Below, piece by piece: positions 44,368 through 53,207 of a DNA stretch of 64,000 bases. The notes under the pieces were generated by a model. The model saw only the letters and a program-made list of their open reading frames with translations, had not been told where the DNA came from and searched no databases. A program made the translations under genes and the position numbers. Source of the stretch: Caviibacterium pharyngocola (GTDB lineage: Bacteria > Pseudomonadota > Gammaproteobacteria > Enterobacterales > Pasteurellaceae); assembly GCF_002795405.1 (NCBI RefSeq), contig NZ_PHGZ01000004.1, forward strand, positions 62,001 through 126,000, read 5' to 3'. The first letter of the stretch is position 1. Every line of letters starts with the position of its first letter.

Positions 44368-44747
44368 TGATGAAAATTGTACATAAAATTGCGCTACTAA
44401 GCGCATTATCCTTAACTGCGTGTTCCGCGCAAACCGATAATTCACCTATATTAGTAGGTGGTGAGAAGGATGAATACGGCTGCTTACCGGCAGCGGGTTA
44501 TAGTTGGTCGAAATTGAAACAAGAATGCGTACAGCCTTTTTCTATCGCCGACATTAAACTCGACGATCCCGCGAATGATACCTTGGCAGTGTATGTAATT
44601 CTTTCCGCCGATCGTTCGCAAGCAGAAGTCTTTGCGGCGGATTTTCCCTCTTCCCGATTACTGGATGCAGTGAAAGGCGGCTATCTTTCTCAGGATAAAA
44701 AAGTCCGTTTACTGAAAACACCGCAAGGTTGGAAAATTCGTAAATAA
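44367..44747 (+). CDS. Putative lipoprotein of unknown function
   Basis: A 126-residue lipoprotein with lipobox LTAC (C19-20 region). The mature part has GCLPAAGYSWSKLKQECVQPF, with two cysteines likely to form a disulfide, a pattern seen in several small Gram-negative lipoproteins, and a beta-rich remainder. Start overlaps the nlpD stop (TAATGATG; the second ATG at 44370 is an alternative). Last gene of the ispF-nlpD cluster and followed by a terminator. Function unknown. Confidence 0.8.
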   Translation: MMKIVHKIALLSALSLTACSAQTDNSPILVGGEKDEYGCLPAAGYSWSKLKQECVQPFSIADIKLDDPANDTLAVYVILSADRSQAEVFAADFPSSRLLDAVKGGYLSQDKKVRLLKTPQGWKIRK

Positions 44748-44757
44748 TCTTTGTTCA

Positions 44758-44791
44758 AAAAAAGTGCAGTGAAAAATCACCGCACTTTTTT
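44758..44791. terminator. Paired uptake-signal bidirectional terminator
   Basis: AAAAAAGTGCAGTGA (44758-44772) pairs with TCACCGCACTTTTTT (44777-44791) with one mismatch, from one exact uptake signal core and one mutated core. A6/T6 on both sides. It ends the lipoprotein gene on plus and the small basic ORF after mltF on minus. Confidence 0.85.
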
Positions 44792-44804
44792 ATTCCGAAA
44801 GAAA

Positions 44805-44966
44805 TTAACAACAAATTTCTTGTACGACAAATTGCAAGGAATGTCTTGCCCATAATCTGGCTTTGCGCTGTTTTAAGCGTTTTAAACGTAATGCGCGACC
44901 TTGCGACAAGCGAAAAAGTTTGTTGCGGTTGGCGGGTTTTAAATGTGTTTTTCGTCTTAATGCCAT
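44805..44966 (-). CDS. Small highly basic protein downstream of mltF
   Basis: A 53-codon ORF, ATG at 44966 to TAA at 44805. It begins MALRRKTHLKPANRNK and ends QEICC; at least 15 of 53 residues are Arg or Lys, clustered as RLKRLKQRKARLWARH. An AAGAGG site lies five bases before the ATG. It starts 19 bases after the mltF stop on the same strand and is followed by a terminator 14 bases after its own stop, so it looks like a true distal gene of the mltF operon. The composition suggests RNA or ribosome binding. I do not recognise it. Confidence 0.6.
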   Translation of the reverse strand: MALRRKTHLKPANRNKLFRLSQGRALRLKRLKQRKARLWARHSLQFVVQEICC

Positions 44967-44985
44967 AATAACCTCTTATTTATTG

Positions 44986-46443
44986 CTACGGGCTTTCGTT
45001 TTTTAGAATTTGTTCGGAAGATTCATTTATCGGCTCAGGTTGTTTCTCCGCCGAATTATCTTGCTCCGTTTGATTTTGCTGAACGCGATAATAATTTACT
45101 ATACTATTCATATAACGGCGAATGTTTTCTACATATTGGAAAGCTTCATAGCCTCTGGCATAACCGTATTTCAAATTCGTATAGTGTCGTTTTTCCGCCA
45201 AAAGCGGTAAATTTTTCTTCACATCGAGCCAATTATCCGGATCGCCGCCCAAGGTTTTGGTTAAACGGCGCGCATCCAACAAATGCCCCAAGCCCATATT
45301 ATAGGCCGCTAACGCAAACCAAATCCGATCTTCTTGTAAAATACTGTCCGGCATTTGTCCGATAAGCATATGCAAATATTCCGAACCGGCTTTAATGCTT
45401 TGTTCCGGATCGCGACGATTGGCGATTTTCATTCGATCCGCTGTGGCTTTCGTCAACATCATAATGCCGCGCACGCCGGTCGGAGAAGTAGCATCGGGAT
45501 TCCAATGGGATTCTTGATAAGCAATCGCCGCCAATAAACGCCAATCCAAATCACCTTTATATTTTTCGAATAACGGCGCGAATTTCGGCAACTGGGTTTC
45601 AATCGCATTCAGATAAGAACGCGTATCCACATAGTCGAATTGATTCAAATGATTAAAATATTTTTCTTCCACGCGAGCAATCAAACCGCTTTCAATGGAT
45701 TTGTTCATAAAATCCAACAAAGCAGCCTGCAATTCGCTATAAGAATTATTCGGCAAATACCAATGCACGCTTGATTCGTCCGTCACATCGAAAGCGATTG
45801 CGATTTGCGGTTTAATTTGCTGCGTGGTCGAAACCTCGATGGAATTGGCAATGGTGTAATCCAGTTTACCTTCCGCCACCTTCAACAATAATTCTTCTTG
45901 GGTTTGATTAACGACGCGCCAGCTTAAATTCGGGTATTTTTCTTTAAATCCGTTTAACAGCGCGCTTAATTCGGAGCCCTTGGCAATCACTAACTCCCCT
46001 TTCAGTTGGTCTAAAGATTGCGGGCGATTTTCGCCTTTCCGATAAACCAGCTGCCAAGAGGCGGAATAATACGCCGGCCCGATTTGGAAAGCATCCAATT
46101 TTTCCGGCTGATACAATAAATTTGCCGCAGCAATGTCGATTTGGTGTTTTTCCAAGGCGGCAAACAGCGCCTCGCTTGATTCCATCGGACGAATCACCAA
46201 TTCCACATTTAAATAATCGGCGAAAGCTTTGCTTAATTCGTATTCCAAGCCGGATTGCCCTTCAATGCCGATAAAATAAGAAATCGGGTTGTTGACCGTG
46301 CCGACAACCAATTTTCCGCGCGTTTGAATCGCCGTGTAACGATTTTCTTCCGATTGCATAATGCGTTGCCACGGAAACACCATATCAATCGCCCAAAGCA
46401 ATAATGCCACGGCACATAAAATTCGTAGAAATAAACCTTTCAA
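44986..46443 (-). CDS. mltF: Membrane-bound lytic murein transglycosylase F
   Basis: MltF cleaves peptidoglycan glycan strands. The 485-residue protein has an N-terminal membrane anchor/signal (about 5-25), a periplasmic substrate-binding-protein-like domain (about 40-270), and a C-terminal SLT domain with catalytic Glu in [21 protein letters not shown] and the [15 protein letters not shown] motif. The tail after residue 455 is Gln/Glu-rich and low complexity. Followed by a small basic ORF. Confidence 0.94.
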   Translation of the reverse strand: MKGLFLRILCAVALLLWAIDMVFPWQRIMQSEENRYTAIQTRGKLVVGTVNNPISYFIGIEGQSGLEYELSKAFADYLNVELVIRPMESSEALFAALEKHQIDIAAANLLYQPEKLDAFQIGPAYYSASWQLVYRKGENRPQSLDQLKGELVIAKGSELSALLNGFKEKYPNLSWRVVNQTQEELLLKVAEGKLDYTIANSIEVSTTQQIKPQIAIAFDVTDESSVHWYLPNNSYSELQAALLDFMNKSIESGLIARVEEKYFNHLNQFDYVDTRSYLNAIETQLPKFAPLFEKYKGDLDWRLLAAIAYQESHWNPDATSPTGVRGIMMLTKATADRMKIANRRDPEQSIKAGSEYLHMLIGQMPDSILQEDRIWFALAAYNMGLGHLLDARRLTKTLGGDPDNWLDVKKNLPLLAEKRHYTNLKYGYARGYEAFQYVENIRRYMNSIVNYYRVQQNQTEQDNSAEKQPEPINESSEQILKNESP

Positions 46444-46503
46444 ATGACCTCTGAATCCATATTCTGCCGACGGATTTCCGTCGTTCGGTTAACTCGTTTC
46501 GCC

Positions 46504-46543
46504 AAAGTGCGGTCAAAAATCTCGTTAATTTTCACCGCACTTT
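46504..46543 (-). terminator. Paired uptake signals at the end of perM
   Basis: AAAGTGCGGT (46504-46513) and ACCGCACTTT (46534-46543) face each other; the right arm overlaps the perM stop codon. No T run follows on the minus strand, so termination is likely weak. Confidence 0.45.
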
Positions 46544-47594
46544 ATTCTTCCGACGGCCAAGAATGTACGACCGCTTTCACTAAGGTGGCGAGCGGGATAG
46601 CAAAAAACACGCCCCAAAATCCCCACAATCCGCCGAAAATCAATACCGCGACGATAATCGTCAACGGATGTAAATTGACTGCTTCCGAAAATAAAAAAGG
46701 TACCAATAAATTTCCGTCCAAAAGTTGACTGATGATATAAGCGATCATCAAATACCAAAAAGTCGGTGTTGCGCCGAATTGAAACACCGCAACCAAGGCG
46801 ACCGGAATGGTGACTAACACCGCGCCGATATAAGGAATCAGCACCGAAAGCCCCACGGCGACCGCCAATAATAGAGGATAATTTAACCCGAAAAAGAGAA
46901 AAATTGCATAAGTGACAAGGGCGACAATCAAAATTTCGAACAATTTTCCGCGAATATAATTAGCGATTTGCGATTGCATTTCCACCCAAACTTTATACGC
47001 TAAGGTACGATTGCGCGGCAAATATCCGCTAATATAACGCATTAGTTCTTGTTTATCTTTTAATAAAAAGAACACCATTAACGGCACTAAAAACGCGTAA
47101 ATTCCCAATGTCACCAAACTAAGCAACGACGAAACCGACAATTTCAACGCCGATTCGCCGAAACCTAAAATTTTGGTTTTGATCGTGCTGAAAATGGCGT
47201 CCACCATTTGATAATCCACCAATTCCGGATAATCTTCCGGCAAGGAAAGCAACCATTCGTTCAACTTATTGAACATATGCGGCAAATCGCTGAATAAATT
47301 CACGGTTTGATTCACCAAAGTCGGGATCAACACAAGGGTCATCACTAGCACCAAACCGGTAAAACTACCCAACACCAAAATCGTCGCCAGCAAACGCGGG
47401 CATCTTAATTTATCGTTAAGGATACGAATCGGCCATTCCAACAAATATGCCAACACAATCGCAATTAACAACGGCGCCAGCAAATCGCTGAAAAAATAAA
47501 TCACCGCGAAACCGAACAGCAAAATCGCCGACAATGCCATTGCCTGCGGATCGCTAAAGCGGCGTTTATACCAATTTTTTAACATTTCAAACAT
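46542..47594 (-). CDS. perM: AI-2E family transporter (PerM)
   Basis: A 350-residue inner-membrane protein of the AI-2 exporter/PerM family with about eight membrane segments. Typical parts are [35 protein letters not shown] and the C-terminal [25 protein letters not shown]. Natural substrate unknown for PerM itself; some relatives export autoinducer-2 or act as Na+/H+ antiporters. Divergent from yfgD, near-neighbours also in E. coli. Confidence 0.9.
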   Translation of the reverse strand: MFEMLKNWYKRRFSDPQAMALSAILLFGFAVIYFFSDLLAPLLIAIVLAYLLEWPIRILNDKLRCPRLLATILVLGSFTGLVLVMTLVLIPTLVNQTVNLFSDLPHMFNKLNEWLLSLPEDYPELVDYQMVDAIFSTIKTKILGFGESALKLSVSSLLSLVTLGIYAFLVPLMVFFLLKDKQELMRYISGYLPRNRTLAYKVWVEMQSQIANYIRGKLFEILIVALVTYAIFLFFGLNYPLLLAVAVGLSVLIPYIGAVLVTIPVALVAVFQFGATPTFWYLMIAYIISQLLDGNLLVPFLFSEAVNLHPLTIIVAVLIFGGLWGFWGVFFAIPLATLVKAVVHSWPSEE

Positions 47595-47673
47595 AATGTA
47601 CCCTTATTACAAGCATTTTTTCCGATTATAAGGTAAAATTTCCAATAATTATATCAGCAAAGGATGTTTTTCT

Positions 47674-48024
47674 ATGACAGTGAAGATCTATCATAATCCG
47701 CGTTGCTCGAAAAGCCGCGAAACCCTCGCATTATTAGAAGCAAACAATATTCAAGCGGAAGTCGAGCTATATTTACAACAATCTTATTCGCTCGACGAAT
47801 TACGCGCGCTTGCGCAAAAATTGCAACTGAGCGATATTCGCCAAATGATGCGTTGCAAAGACGAACTTTATAAAACCCTCGGATTGGATGATCCGGCATT
47901 AAACGAAGAACAATTATTACAAGCCATCGCCGATCACTCCGCGTTGTTGGAACGCCCGATTGTCGTCAACGGCGATCGCGCCAAAATCGGTCGTCCGCCG
48001 GAAAGTGTTTTAGCAATTCTATAA
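47674..48024 (+). CDS. yfgD: ArsC-family glutaredoxin-like oxidoreductase (YfgD)
   Basis: A 116-residue protein of the arsenate reductase ArsC family, closest in pattern to E. coli YfgD (IYHNPRCSKSRETL at the N-terminus, ERPIVV and IGRPPESVLAIL at the C-terminus). The candidate catalytic cysteine is C11. No arsenic-resistance genes lie nearby, so arsenate reduction is possible but not implied; a general thiol role is equally likely. Divergent from perM as in E. coli. Confidence 0.85.
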   Translation: MTVKIYHNPRCSKSRETLALLEANNIQAEVELYLQQSYSLDELRALAQKLQLSDIRQMMRCKDELYKTLGLDDPALNEEQLLQAIADHSALLERPIVVNGDRAKIGRPPESVLAIL

Positions 48025-48037
48025 TTTGGTTTATAAT

Positions 48038-48063
48038 AACGCCCGCCTTAACGGGCGTTTATT
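48038..48063 (+). terminator. Intrinsic terminator of yfgD
   Basis: AACGCCCG (48038-48045) pairs with CGGGCGTT (48052-48059), followed by TTATTTT. Confidence 0.88.
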
Positions 48064-48088
48064 TTATAATTTATAAATAGAGGATAAT

Positions 48089-48334
48089 ATGAAAAAATCA
48101 AGCCGAAAAACCTTGCCGAGCGCAGCATTGCCGACGCAAGATCAAGTCGTTTATCGACACAATCGCGGTGTTATCAAAGACAATGCCGTCCACGCCTTAT
48201 TACACGATCGTCTCTTTCGTCAACGAATCGAGAAAAAACGGAAAGGAAAAGGCAGCTATCAACGCAAAGCGAAACACGCAGGGAAAATTTTCGAAAACCC
48301 GATTATCAAATTTTTGATTGCAAAGATTTTATAA
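48089..48334 (+). CDS. arfA: Alternative ribosome-rescue factor A
   Basis: ArfA recruits release factor 2 to ribosomes stalled on non-stop mRNA as backup for tmRNA. The 81-codon ORF has the conserved [17 protein letters not shown] (about 24-40), [16 protein letters not shown] (about 42-57) and KAKHAG core seen in E. coli ArfA. The last dozen codons are poorly conserved and lie in a terminator hairpin; the stop TAA (48332-48334) is inside its right arm. In other bacteria arfA mRNA is made without a stop so that tmRNA controls it; the same logic is likely here. GAGGA ribosome site upstream. Confidence 0.92.
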   Translation: MKKSSRKTLPSAALPTQDQVVYRHNRGVIKDNAVHALLHDRLFRQRIEKKRKGKGSYQRKAKHAGKIFENPIIKFLIAKIL

Positions 48335-48344
48335 TCGGGTTTTT
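48294..48344 (+). terminator. Terminator hairpin overlapping the arfA stop codon
   Basis: A perfect 13-bp stem (48294-48306 with 48331-48343) with a 24-base loop and a T run to 48344. The left arm is within the coding region, and the TAA stop lies within the right arm, ten bases before the likely transcript end. Confidence 0.88.
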
Positions 48345-48375
48345 ATTAAATAATGCAAACAACAGAGGAAATATT

Positions 48376-48669
48376 ATGACTACTCAAACAGAAATCTTAT
48401 TTAGTAATAATTGGAACGTGCGCATCAGCGATCCGGGCGAAGAAGGCGCCACCAGCCATTTTTTTGAAAAAATTTACATTACCTTGGAAGCACATATTAA
48501 CGGTCAACAAATTAGCTATGAATTTACCCGTAAAGTAGAAGATCAAGTCAAAATCAACCGCACTTTCACCAATTTACACGAATTATTCAAATTCTTAGGC
48601 GACTATCTGGATCCGGTTTCACTTGGCTTTTTAGGTATTAAAATCGGCAACCTCGGCGTAAAAGCCTAA
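48376..48669 (+). CDS. Small conserved-looking protein of unknown function
   Basis: A 97-residue soluble protein with no signal peptide or membrane segment. It alternates short beta-like stretches (NWNVRISDPGE, FEKIYITLEAHINGQQISYEFTRK) and an acidic helix-like part (LHELFKFLGDYLDP), ending LGIKIGNLGVKA. The AGAGGAAA ribosome site and the flanking terminators indicate a real monocistronic gene. I do not recognise the family with certainty; it may be restricted to Pasteurellaceae. Confidence 0.75.
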   Translation: MTTQTEILFSNNWNVRISDPGEEGATSHFFEKIYITLEAHINGQQISYEFTRKVEDQVKINRTFTNLHELFKFLGDYLDPVSLGFLGIKIGNLGVKA

Positions 48670-48679
48670 ATTCCATACA

Positions 48680-48709
48680 AAAAGAGCGGTGAAAAATCAC
48701 CGCTCTTTT
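48680..48709. terminator. Bidirectional terminator between 48376 gene and brnQ
   Basis: AAAAGAGCGGTGA (48680-48692) pairs with TCACCGCTCTTTT (48697-48709), with TTTTGTTTT on plus and TTTTTGT on minus. It looks like a mutated uptake-signal pair (GAGCGGT for GTGCGGT, changed compensatorily in both arms). Confidence 0.9.
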
Positions 48710-48724
48710 GTTTTCACCATTCGA

Positions 48725-50038
48725 TTAACGAACTACTTTTTTGCTTTTTCCGCGAATACCTTGTAGCAAATAACCGATGAGCAAGCCGGCGGCGGCGAAA
48801 GGCAGCCATTCCATCGAATAAGATTTAAGCGGCAGCTGTTCGATAAATTCGATTTTTCCGACGCCGATTACTGATAAAATCGCCACCGTGGAAACCAATC
48901 CCAAAGACAAACGATGCGCCAATAACGGCAACGGCATAAATAAATTGATCAACAATAATAAAATCACCGTCATTGAGATTGGATATAACACCAACAATAC
49001 CGGCAATGACGTACTAATTACTTCTTTCAAACCTAAGTTTGCGATAGCAAAACTGATCACGCAAAACAAGATGACATAGGTTTTATAGGAAATACGCGGA
49101 AAGATTTCGTTAAAATATTCGCTAACGGAAACCGCCAAACCTACCGCGGTGGTTAAACAGGCAAGCGAGACGATTACGCCTAATAAAGTGCGTCCCAATT
49201 CGCCGAAGGTCAGCGCTGCGCTACTATTGAGAATATAAGTGCCCAGATCCTGATTTTTCTCACTCAGCTCAGTTAAGGTTTGCGCATCAATCGGTAAGTT
49301 ATTCCCTACCCAACCAAGGGAAATATAAATCACTCCCAAAGCAACTGCAGCAACAACACCGGCAGCGATGGTTTGTTTTTGCAATGAAGAATCAACCGCA
49401 CTTTTCGCTTTGATCGCATTAATCACAATCACCGAATAAGCGAGGGAGGCTAAAGCGTCCATCGTGAAATAGCCGTTAATAATGCCCTTAAAGAAATGGT
49501 TTTCACTTTCTGCCGGTGCCGTTACCGCTGTATTACCGCTTAACAAAAAGGAGGCTCGCAGCACAAGGGCGATAATGGTAAGTAACAAAATCGGCGTTAA
49601 AATCGCACCTATGCGATCCACCATTTTCGACGGATTTAAACTTAGCCAAAGGGTTACACCGAAATAAATTAAACAAAAAATAAACTTCGACAAAACCCCC
49701 GGTTCACCAACGAAAGGAACAATCGCAATTTCATACGCGGTTGCACCGGTACGCGGACCGGCGAAAAACGGTCCAATCGCCAAATAAATCGCGATTAAGA
49801 AAATCAAGGAAAAAAGCGGGTGAATTTGTTTTAATGCCTCTTTATAGCCACCGTTATAAAAGGCACTGACAATAATCCCCAACAATGGTAAACCAACACC
49901 GGTTAAAACAAAGCCGGTAATCGAAAGCCAAAATGCCGAGCCACTTTCAAAGCCTAATTTAGGCGGAAAAATTAAATTTCCCGCGCCAAAGAAAATGGCA
50001 AATAGCATAAAACCAACAACAAAAATATTCTTACTCAT
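48725..50038 (-). CDS. brnQ: Branched-chain amino acid transporter BrnQ
   Basis: A 437-residue sodium-coupled transporter for leucine, isoleucine and valine (LIVCS family) with about twelve membrane segments. Family sequences: FAIFFGAGNLIFPPKLG, GPFFAGPRTGATAYE and GYFTMDALASLAYSVIVI. Convergent with the small gene at 48376 and followed upstream on the same strand by tex after 12 bases, so it may read through from tex. Confidence 0.95.
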   Translation of the reverse strand: MSKNIFVVGFMLFAIFFGAGNLIFPPKLGFESGSAFWLSITGFVLTGVGLPLLGIIVSAFYNGGYKEALKQIHPLFSLIFLIAIYLAIGPFFAGPRTGATAYEIAIVPFVGEPGVLSKFIFCLIYFGVTLWLSLNPSKMVDRIGAILTPILLLTIIALVLRASFLLSGNTAVTAPAESENHFFKGIINGYFTMDALASLAYSVIVINAIKAKSAVDSSLQKQTIAAGVVAAVALGVIYISLGWVGNNLPIDAQTLTELSEKNQDLGTYILNSSAALTFGELGRTLLGVIVSLACLTTAVGLAVSVSEYFNEIFPRISYKTYVILFCVISFAIANLGLKEVISTSLPVLLVLYPISMTVILLLLINLFMPLPLLAHRLSLGLVSTVAILSVIGVGKIEFIEQLPLKSYSMEWLPFAAAGLLIGYLLQGIRGKSKKVVR

Positions 50039-50050
50039 TGTTAATCCCGT

Positions 50051-52351
50051 TTATTTCTTCCAATTTTTTAGTGCGTCGGCAAAAGCATTGCCCATTGCGC
50101 CGTTATGCCGTTCGCGCGGCGCCGATTGACGCGTTTTTGCCGACAAAGTGCGGTTATTTTTTTCTTTATTTTCCGTCGGACGTTCATCCAAGCGCATTGT
50201 CAAAGCAATACGTTTGCGCGCGACATCCACGTCCAACACTTTGACTTTCACAATATCGCCGGTTTTCACCACTTGGTGCGGATCTTCCACGAATTTATCC
50301 GATAAAGAAGAAATATGCACCAAACCGTCCTGATGAACGCCGATATCCACAAAGGCGCCGAAATTGGTCACGTTCGTGATTGTGCCCTCCAGAATCATTC
50401 CGGCTTTTAAATCACTAATTTCTTCCACATCGTCGGTAAACACAGCGGTTTTAAATTCACCGCGCGGATCGCGCCCCGGTTTTTCGAGCTCTTTAAAAAT
50501 ATCCAACACCGTCGGCAAACCGAATTGTTCGTCGATAAAACGTTTCGCATCTAATTGGCGCAGCGCACTCGCATTGCCCATTAAATCTTGCACGGATTGT
50601 TCGGTCGCTTGCAGAATTTTTTCCACAATCGGATAAGCTTCCGGATGAACGCCTGAAGCATCGAGCGGATTTTTACCCTGCGCGATACGCATAAATCCGG
50701 CGCACTGTTCGAACGCTTTCGGCCCTAAGCGCGGCACGTTTTTCAGCTGTTCGCGACTGTCGAAACGCCCGTTTTCATCACGATAGGCAACGATATTTTG
50801 CGCCAAAGTTTTACTCATTCCCGCCACGCGCGCTAATAAAGCCACGGACGCCGTATTCAAATCGACCCCCACGGCATTTACGCAATCTTCCACCACGGCA
50901 TCCAATTTACGCGCCAACTGAGTTTGATTTACATCGTGTTGATATTGCCCGACGCCGATGGCTTTCGGTTCGATTTTCACTAATTCCGCTAATGGATCCT
51001 GCAAGCGTCGCGCGATAGACACCGCACCGCGCAACGACACATCTAATTGCGGAAATTCTTGCGCCGCTAATTCGGAAGCGGAATACACCGACGCACCGGC
51101 TTCGCTTACCACCACGGTTTGCGGTTTATTGTCCGGAATTTGCTTAATCACTTCTTTGGCGAACCGTTCCGTTTCGCGCGATGCCGTACCGTTGCCGATA
51201 GCGATTAATTCCACATTATGTTGCTTAATTAATTGATAAATCGCCAATCCCGCGCGATCTTCCTGTCCGGTATGCGGATAAATCGTCTCCGTCGCCAATA
51301 ATTTTCCCGTGTTATCCACCACGGCGACTTTTACGCCGGTACGCAAGCCCGGATCCAAACCCATTGTATTTTTCGCTCCCGCCGGCGCCGCCATTAAAAG
51401 TGCGGTCAAATTACGCGCAAAAACATTAATAGCTTCGTCTTCCGCTTTTTCGCGCAAGGCGCTCATCAATTCCGTTTCCAAATGCAACGACACTTTGCTC
51501 CGCCACGTCCAGCTAATCACTTGCTCGCGCCATTTGTCCGCCGGTTGTTGATTAAAACGCACGCCCAAATGTTCGCGAATAATTTCTTCGCAATAACTTT
51601 GTCGCGCACCTTCTTCTTGTTCCGGATCCGCATTTAGCGTCAGTTGTAGAATCCCTTCGTTACGCCCGCGAAACATCGCCAAGGCACGGTGAGAAGGTAC
51701 ATTACGCAATAATTCTTGATGATCAAAATAATCTTGGAATTTAGCACCTTCTTGTTCTTTGCCTTCGCAAACTTTAGAAATTAACACCGCACTTTGTTGT
51801 AAATAGCGGCGAACTTTCGCCAATAATTGCGCATCTTCGGCGAAACGTTCCATAAAAATATATCTTGCGCCGTCCAACGCGGATTTTGCGTCGGCGACAC
51901 CTTTTTCCGCATCGATATAAGCCCGCGCTTCTTGCTCCGGATCACGACTCGGATCGTTCCACAAGGTTTCCGCCAAAGGTTCCAAACCCGCTTCAATCGC
52001 GATTTGACCTTTGGTTCGGCGTTTCGGTTTATAAGGCAAATATAAATCTTCCAATTCGGTTTTACTTTGCGTCGCCAATAATTGCGTGCGCAAGTCATCT
52101 GTCAATTTGCCTTGTTCTTCAATGGATTTCAAAATAGTTTGGCGGCGATCTTCCAATTCGCGCAAATAAACCAAACGCGTTTCGAAATGGCGCAGTTGGG
52201 TATCGTCCAAACCACCGGTGACTTCTTTACGATAACGCGCGATAAACGGAATCGTATTCCCTTCGTCAAGCAAGCGAATCGCCGCCAAAATTTGTTCCGC
52301 CCGAACCGATAATTCGGCGGCAATAATTTGAGAAAGTTGTTGATTTAGCAT
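50051..52351 (-). CDS. tex: Tex family RNA-binding transcription accessory protein
   Basis: Tex is a nucleic-acid-binding protein, related to eukaryotic Spt6, that affects transcription and virulence-gene expression. The 766-residue protein has the N-terminal Tex domain ([17 protein letters not shown]), the RNase-H-like YqgF fold ([17 protein letters not shown], about 327-343), a helix-hairpin-helix region ([15 protein letters not shown]) and a C-terminal S1 domain (about 640-710, [19 protein letters not shown]). A structured repeat copy lies in its 5' leader. Twelve bases before brnQ. Confidence 0.94.
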   Translation of the reverse strand: MLNQQLSQIIAAELSVRAEQILAAIRLLDEGNTIPFIARYRKEVTGGLDDTQLRHFETRLVYLRELEDRRQTILKSIEEQGKLTDDLRTQLLATQSKTELEDLYLPYKPKRRTKGQIAIEAGLEPLAETLWNDPSRDPEQEARAYIDAEKGVADAKSALDGARYIFMERFAEDAQLLAKVRRYLQQSAVLISKVCEGKEQEGAKFQDYFDHQELLRNVPSHRALAMFRGRNEGILQLTLNADPEQEEGARQSYCEEIIREHLGVRFNQQPADKWREQVISWTWRSKVSLHLETELMSALREKAEDEAINVFARNLTALLMAAPAGAKNTMGLDPGLRTGVKVAVVDNTGKLLATETIYPHTGQEDRAGLAIYQLIKQHNVELIAIGNGTASRETERFAKEVIKQIPDNKPQTVVVSEAGASVYSASELAAQEFPQLDVSLRGAVSIARRLQDPLAELVKIEPKAIGVGQYQHDVNQTQLARKLDAVVEDCVNAVGVDLNTASVALLARVAGMSKTLAQNIVAYRDENGRFDSREQLKNVPRLGPKAFEQCAGFMRIAQGKNPLDASGVHPEAYPIVEKILQATEQSVQDLMGNASALRQLDAKRFIDEQFGLPTVLDIFKELEKPGRDPRGEFKTAVFTDDVEEISDLKAGMILEGTITNVTNFGAFVDIGVHQDGLVHISSLSDKFVEDPHQVVKTGDIVKVKVLDVDVARKRIALTMRLDERPTENKEKNNRTLSAKTRQSAPRERHNGAMGNAFADALKNWKK

Positions 52352-52368
52352 TGTTATAATTATCTTTT

Positions 52369-52475
52369 ATGTTTTGGGGCACGCCGTCTAATAAAATGAG
52401 ACGACGTATTGCCTTGAACGGGAAAAGTTATCCCTACCCGATTAAATTATCCGCCGGAAACGGCGGGGTTTTTAT
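52369..52475 (-). repeat. Dispersed structured element, copy C (about 107 bp)
   Basis: On the minus strand CCCCGCCGTTT, a hairpin (52466-52461 with 52456-52451) and GGCGGATAATTTAAT match copies A and B. They are followed by a middle GGG/CCC hairpin and a variable hairpin (52399-52407 with 52381-52389, where one A/C pair on plus becomes G-U on minus), ending AAACAT. It sits 18 bases before the tex start codon, so it would lie in the tex leader. On the plus strand its C-rich hairpin is followed by a T run. Confidence 0.7.
52451..52473 (+). terminator. Strong hairpin with T run upstream of greB
   Basis: CCGCCG-GAAA-CGGCGG followed by GG and T5 on the plus strand, the shape of an intrinsic terminator. 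It is the edge of repeat copy C and lies 154 bases before greB, with no gene upstream on that strand except the divergent tex leader. It could attenuate a long greB leader transcript. Confidence 0.6.
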
Positions 52476-52626
52476 CATTAAGATGAATTTCGATGAAGTA
52501 AAAATTCGATATAGGATACTGTTTTTATACATAACGCTCAAATATTTCTTGGGCAATTCACTAAATTCGCGCGAATTTTGCGAGGTATGTTACAATTTAT
52601 TCAAAATCCTTACGCAATATTATGTT

Positions 52627-53103
52627 ATGTCTAAATCAAATTATATTACTCGCTCGGGCTGGAACGCCTTGGATCAAGAATTAAAATTTCTCTGGAAAGA
52701 AGAACGACCGAAAGTCACCCAAGCGGTGTCCGACGCCGCCGCGCTGGGCGATCGCAGTGAAAATGCGGAATACATTTACGGTAAGCGCCGTTTGCGCGAA
52801 ATCGACCGCCGTGTGCGTTTTCTGAGTAAGCGCTTAGAAGTGTTGCAAATCGTCGATTACAATCCGAAACAAGAAGGCAAGGTGTTTTTCGGCGCGTGGG
52901 TGGAGTTGGAAAACGAAGACGGCGAACAAAAACAATATCGTATCGTTGGTTGCGATGAGTTCGATCCGGCGAAAAATTGGATTTCTATCGACAGCCCCGT
53001 CGCCCGCGCCTTAATCGGCAAACAAGTAGATGATGAAGTCAAGGTTTCCGCGCCGTCAGGACGTTTAACCTTATTTATCAATCGTATTTGGTATGAAAAA
53101 TAA
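52627..53103 (+). CDS. greB: Transcription elongation factor GreB
   Basis: GreB rescues backtracked RNA polymerase by stimulating transcript cleavage. The ATG at 52627 gives 158 residues, exactly the E. coli length, starting MSKSNYITRSGW. It has an N-terminal coiled coil with acidic tip (DAAALGDRSENAEYIYGKRRLREID, D and E near 39-46) and the C-terminal FKBP-like domain. A longer in-frame ORF runs back to 52369, but that part has no family similarity and overlaps repeat copy C, so it is not counted. Confidence 0.95.
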   Translation: MSKSNYITRSGWNALDQELKFLWKEERPKVTQAVSDAAALGDRSENAEYIYGKRRLREIDRRVRFLSKRLEVLQIVDYNPKQEGKVFFGAWVELENEDGEQKQYRIVGCDEFDPAKNWISIDSPVARALIGKQVDDEVKVSAPSGRLTLFINRIWYEK

Positions 53104-53124
53104 CAAAGCGAAACGCCATAAAGA

Positions 53125-53165
53125 AAAAGTGCGGTCGATTTTTGAAAAATTTCGACCGCACTTTT
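53125..53165. terminator. Paired uptake-signal terminator between greB and satP
   Basis: AAAAGTGCGGTCGA (53125-53138) pairs with TCGACCGCACTTTT (53152-53165); the ATTTTT/AAAAAT inside may extend it. It serves the two convergent genes. Confidence 0.85.
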
Positions 53166-53207
53166 GTGATTCTATCGAACAAGAAAATAAGTTATTCGAT
53201 GCATCCC

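Noticed and set aside
52369-52626. 86 extra N-terminal codons of greB
   Set aside because: They are not similar to GreB, run through repeat copy C and its terminator, and the 158-codon form from 52627 matches the family length.
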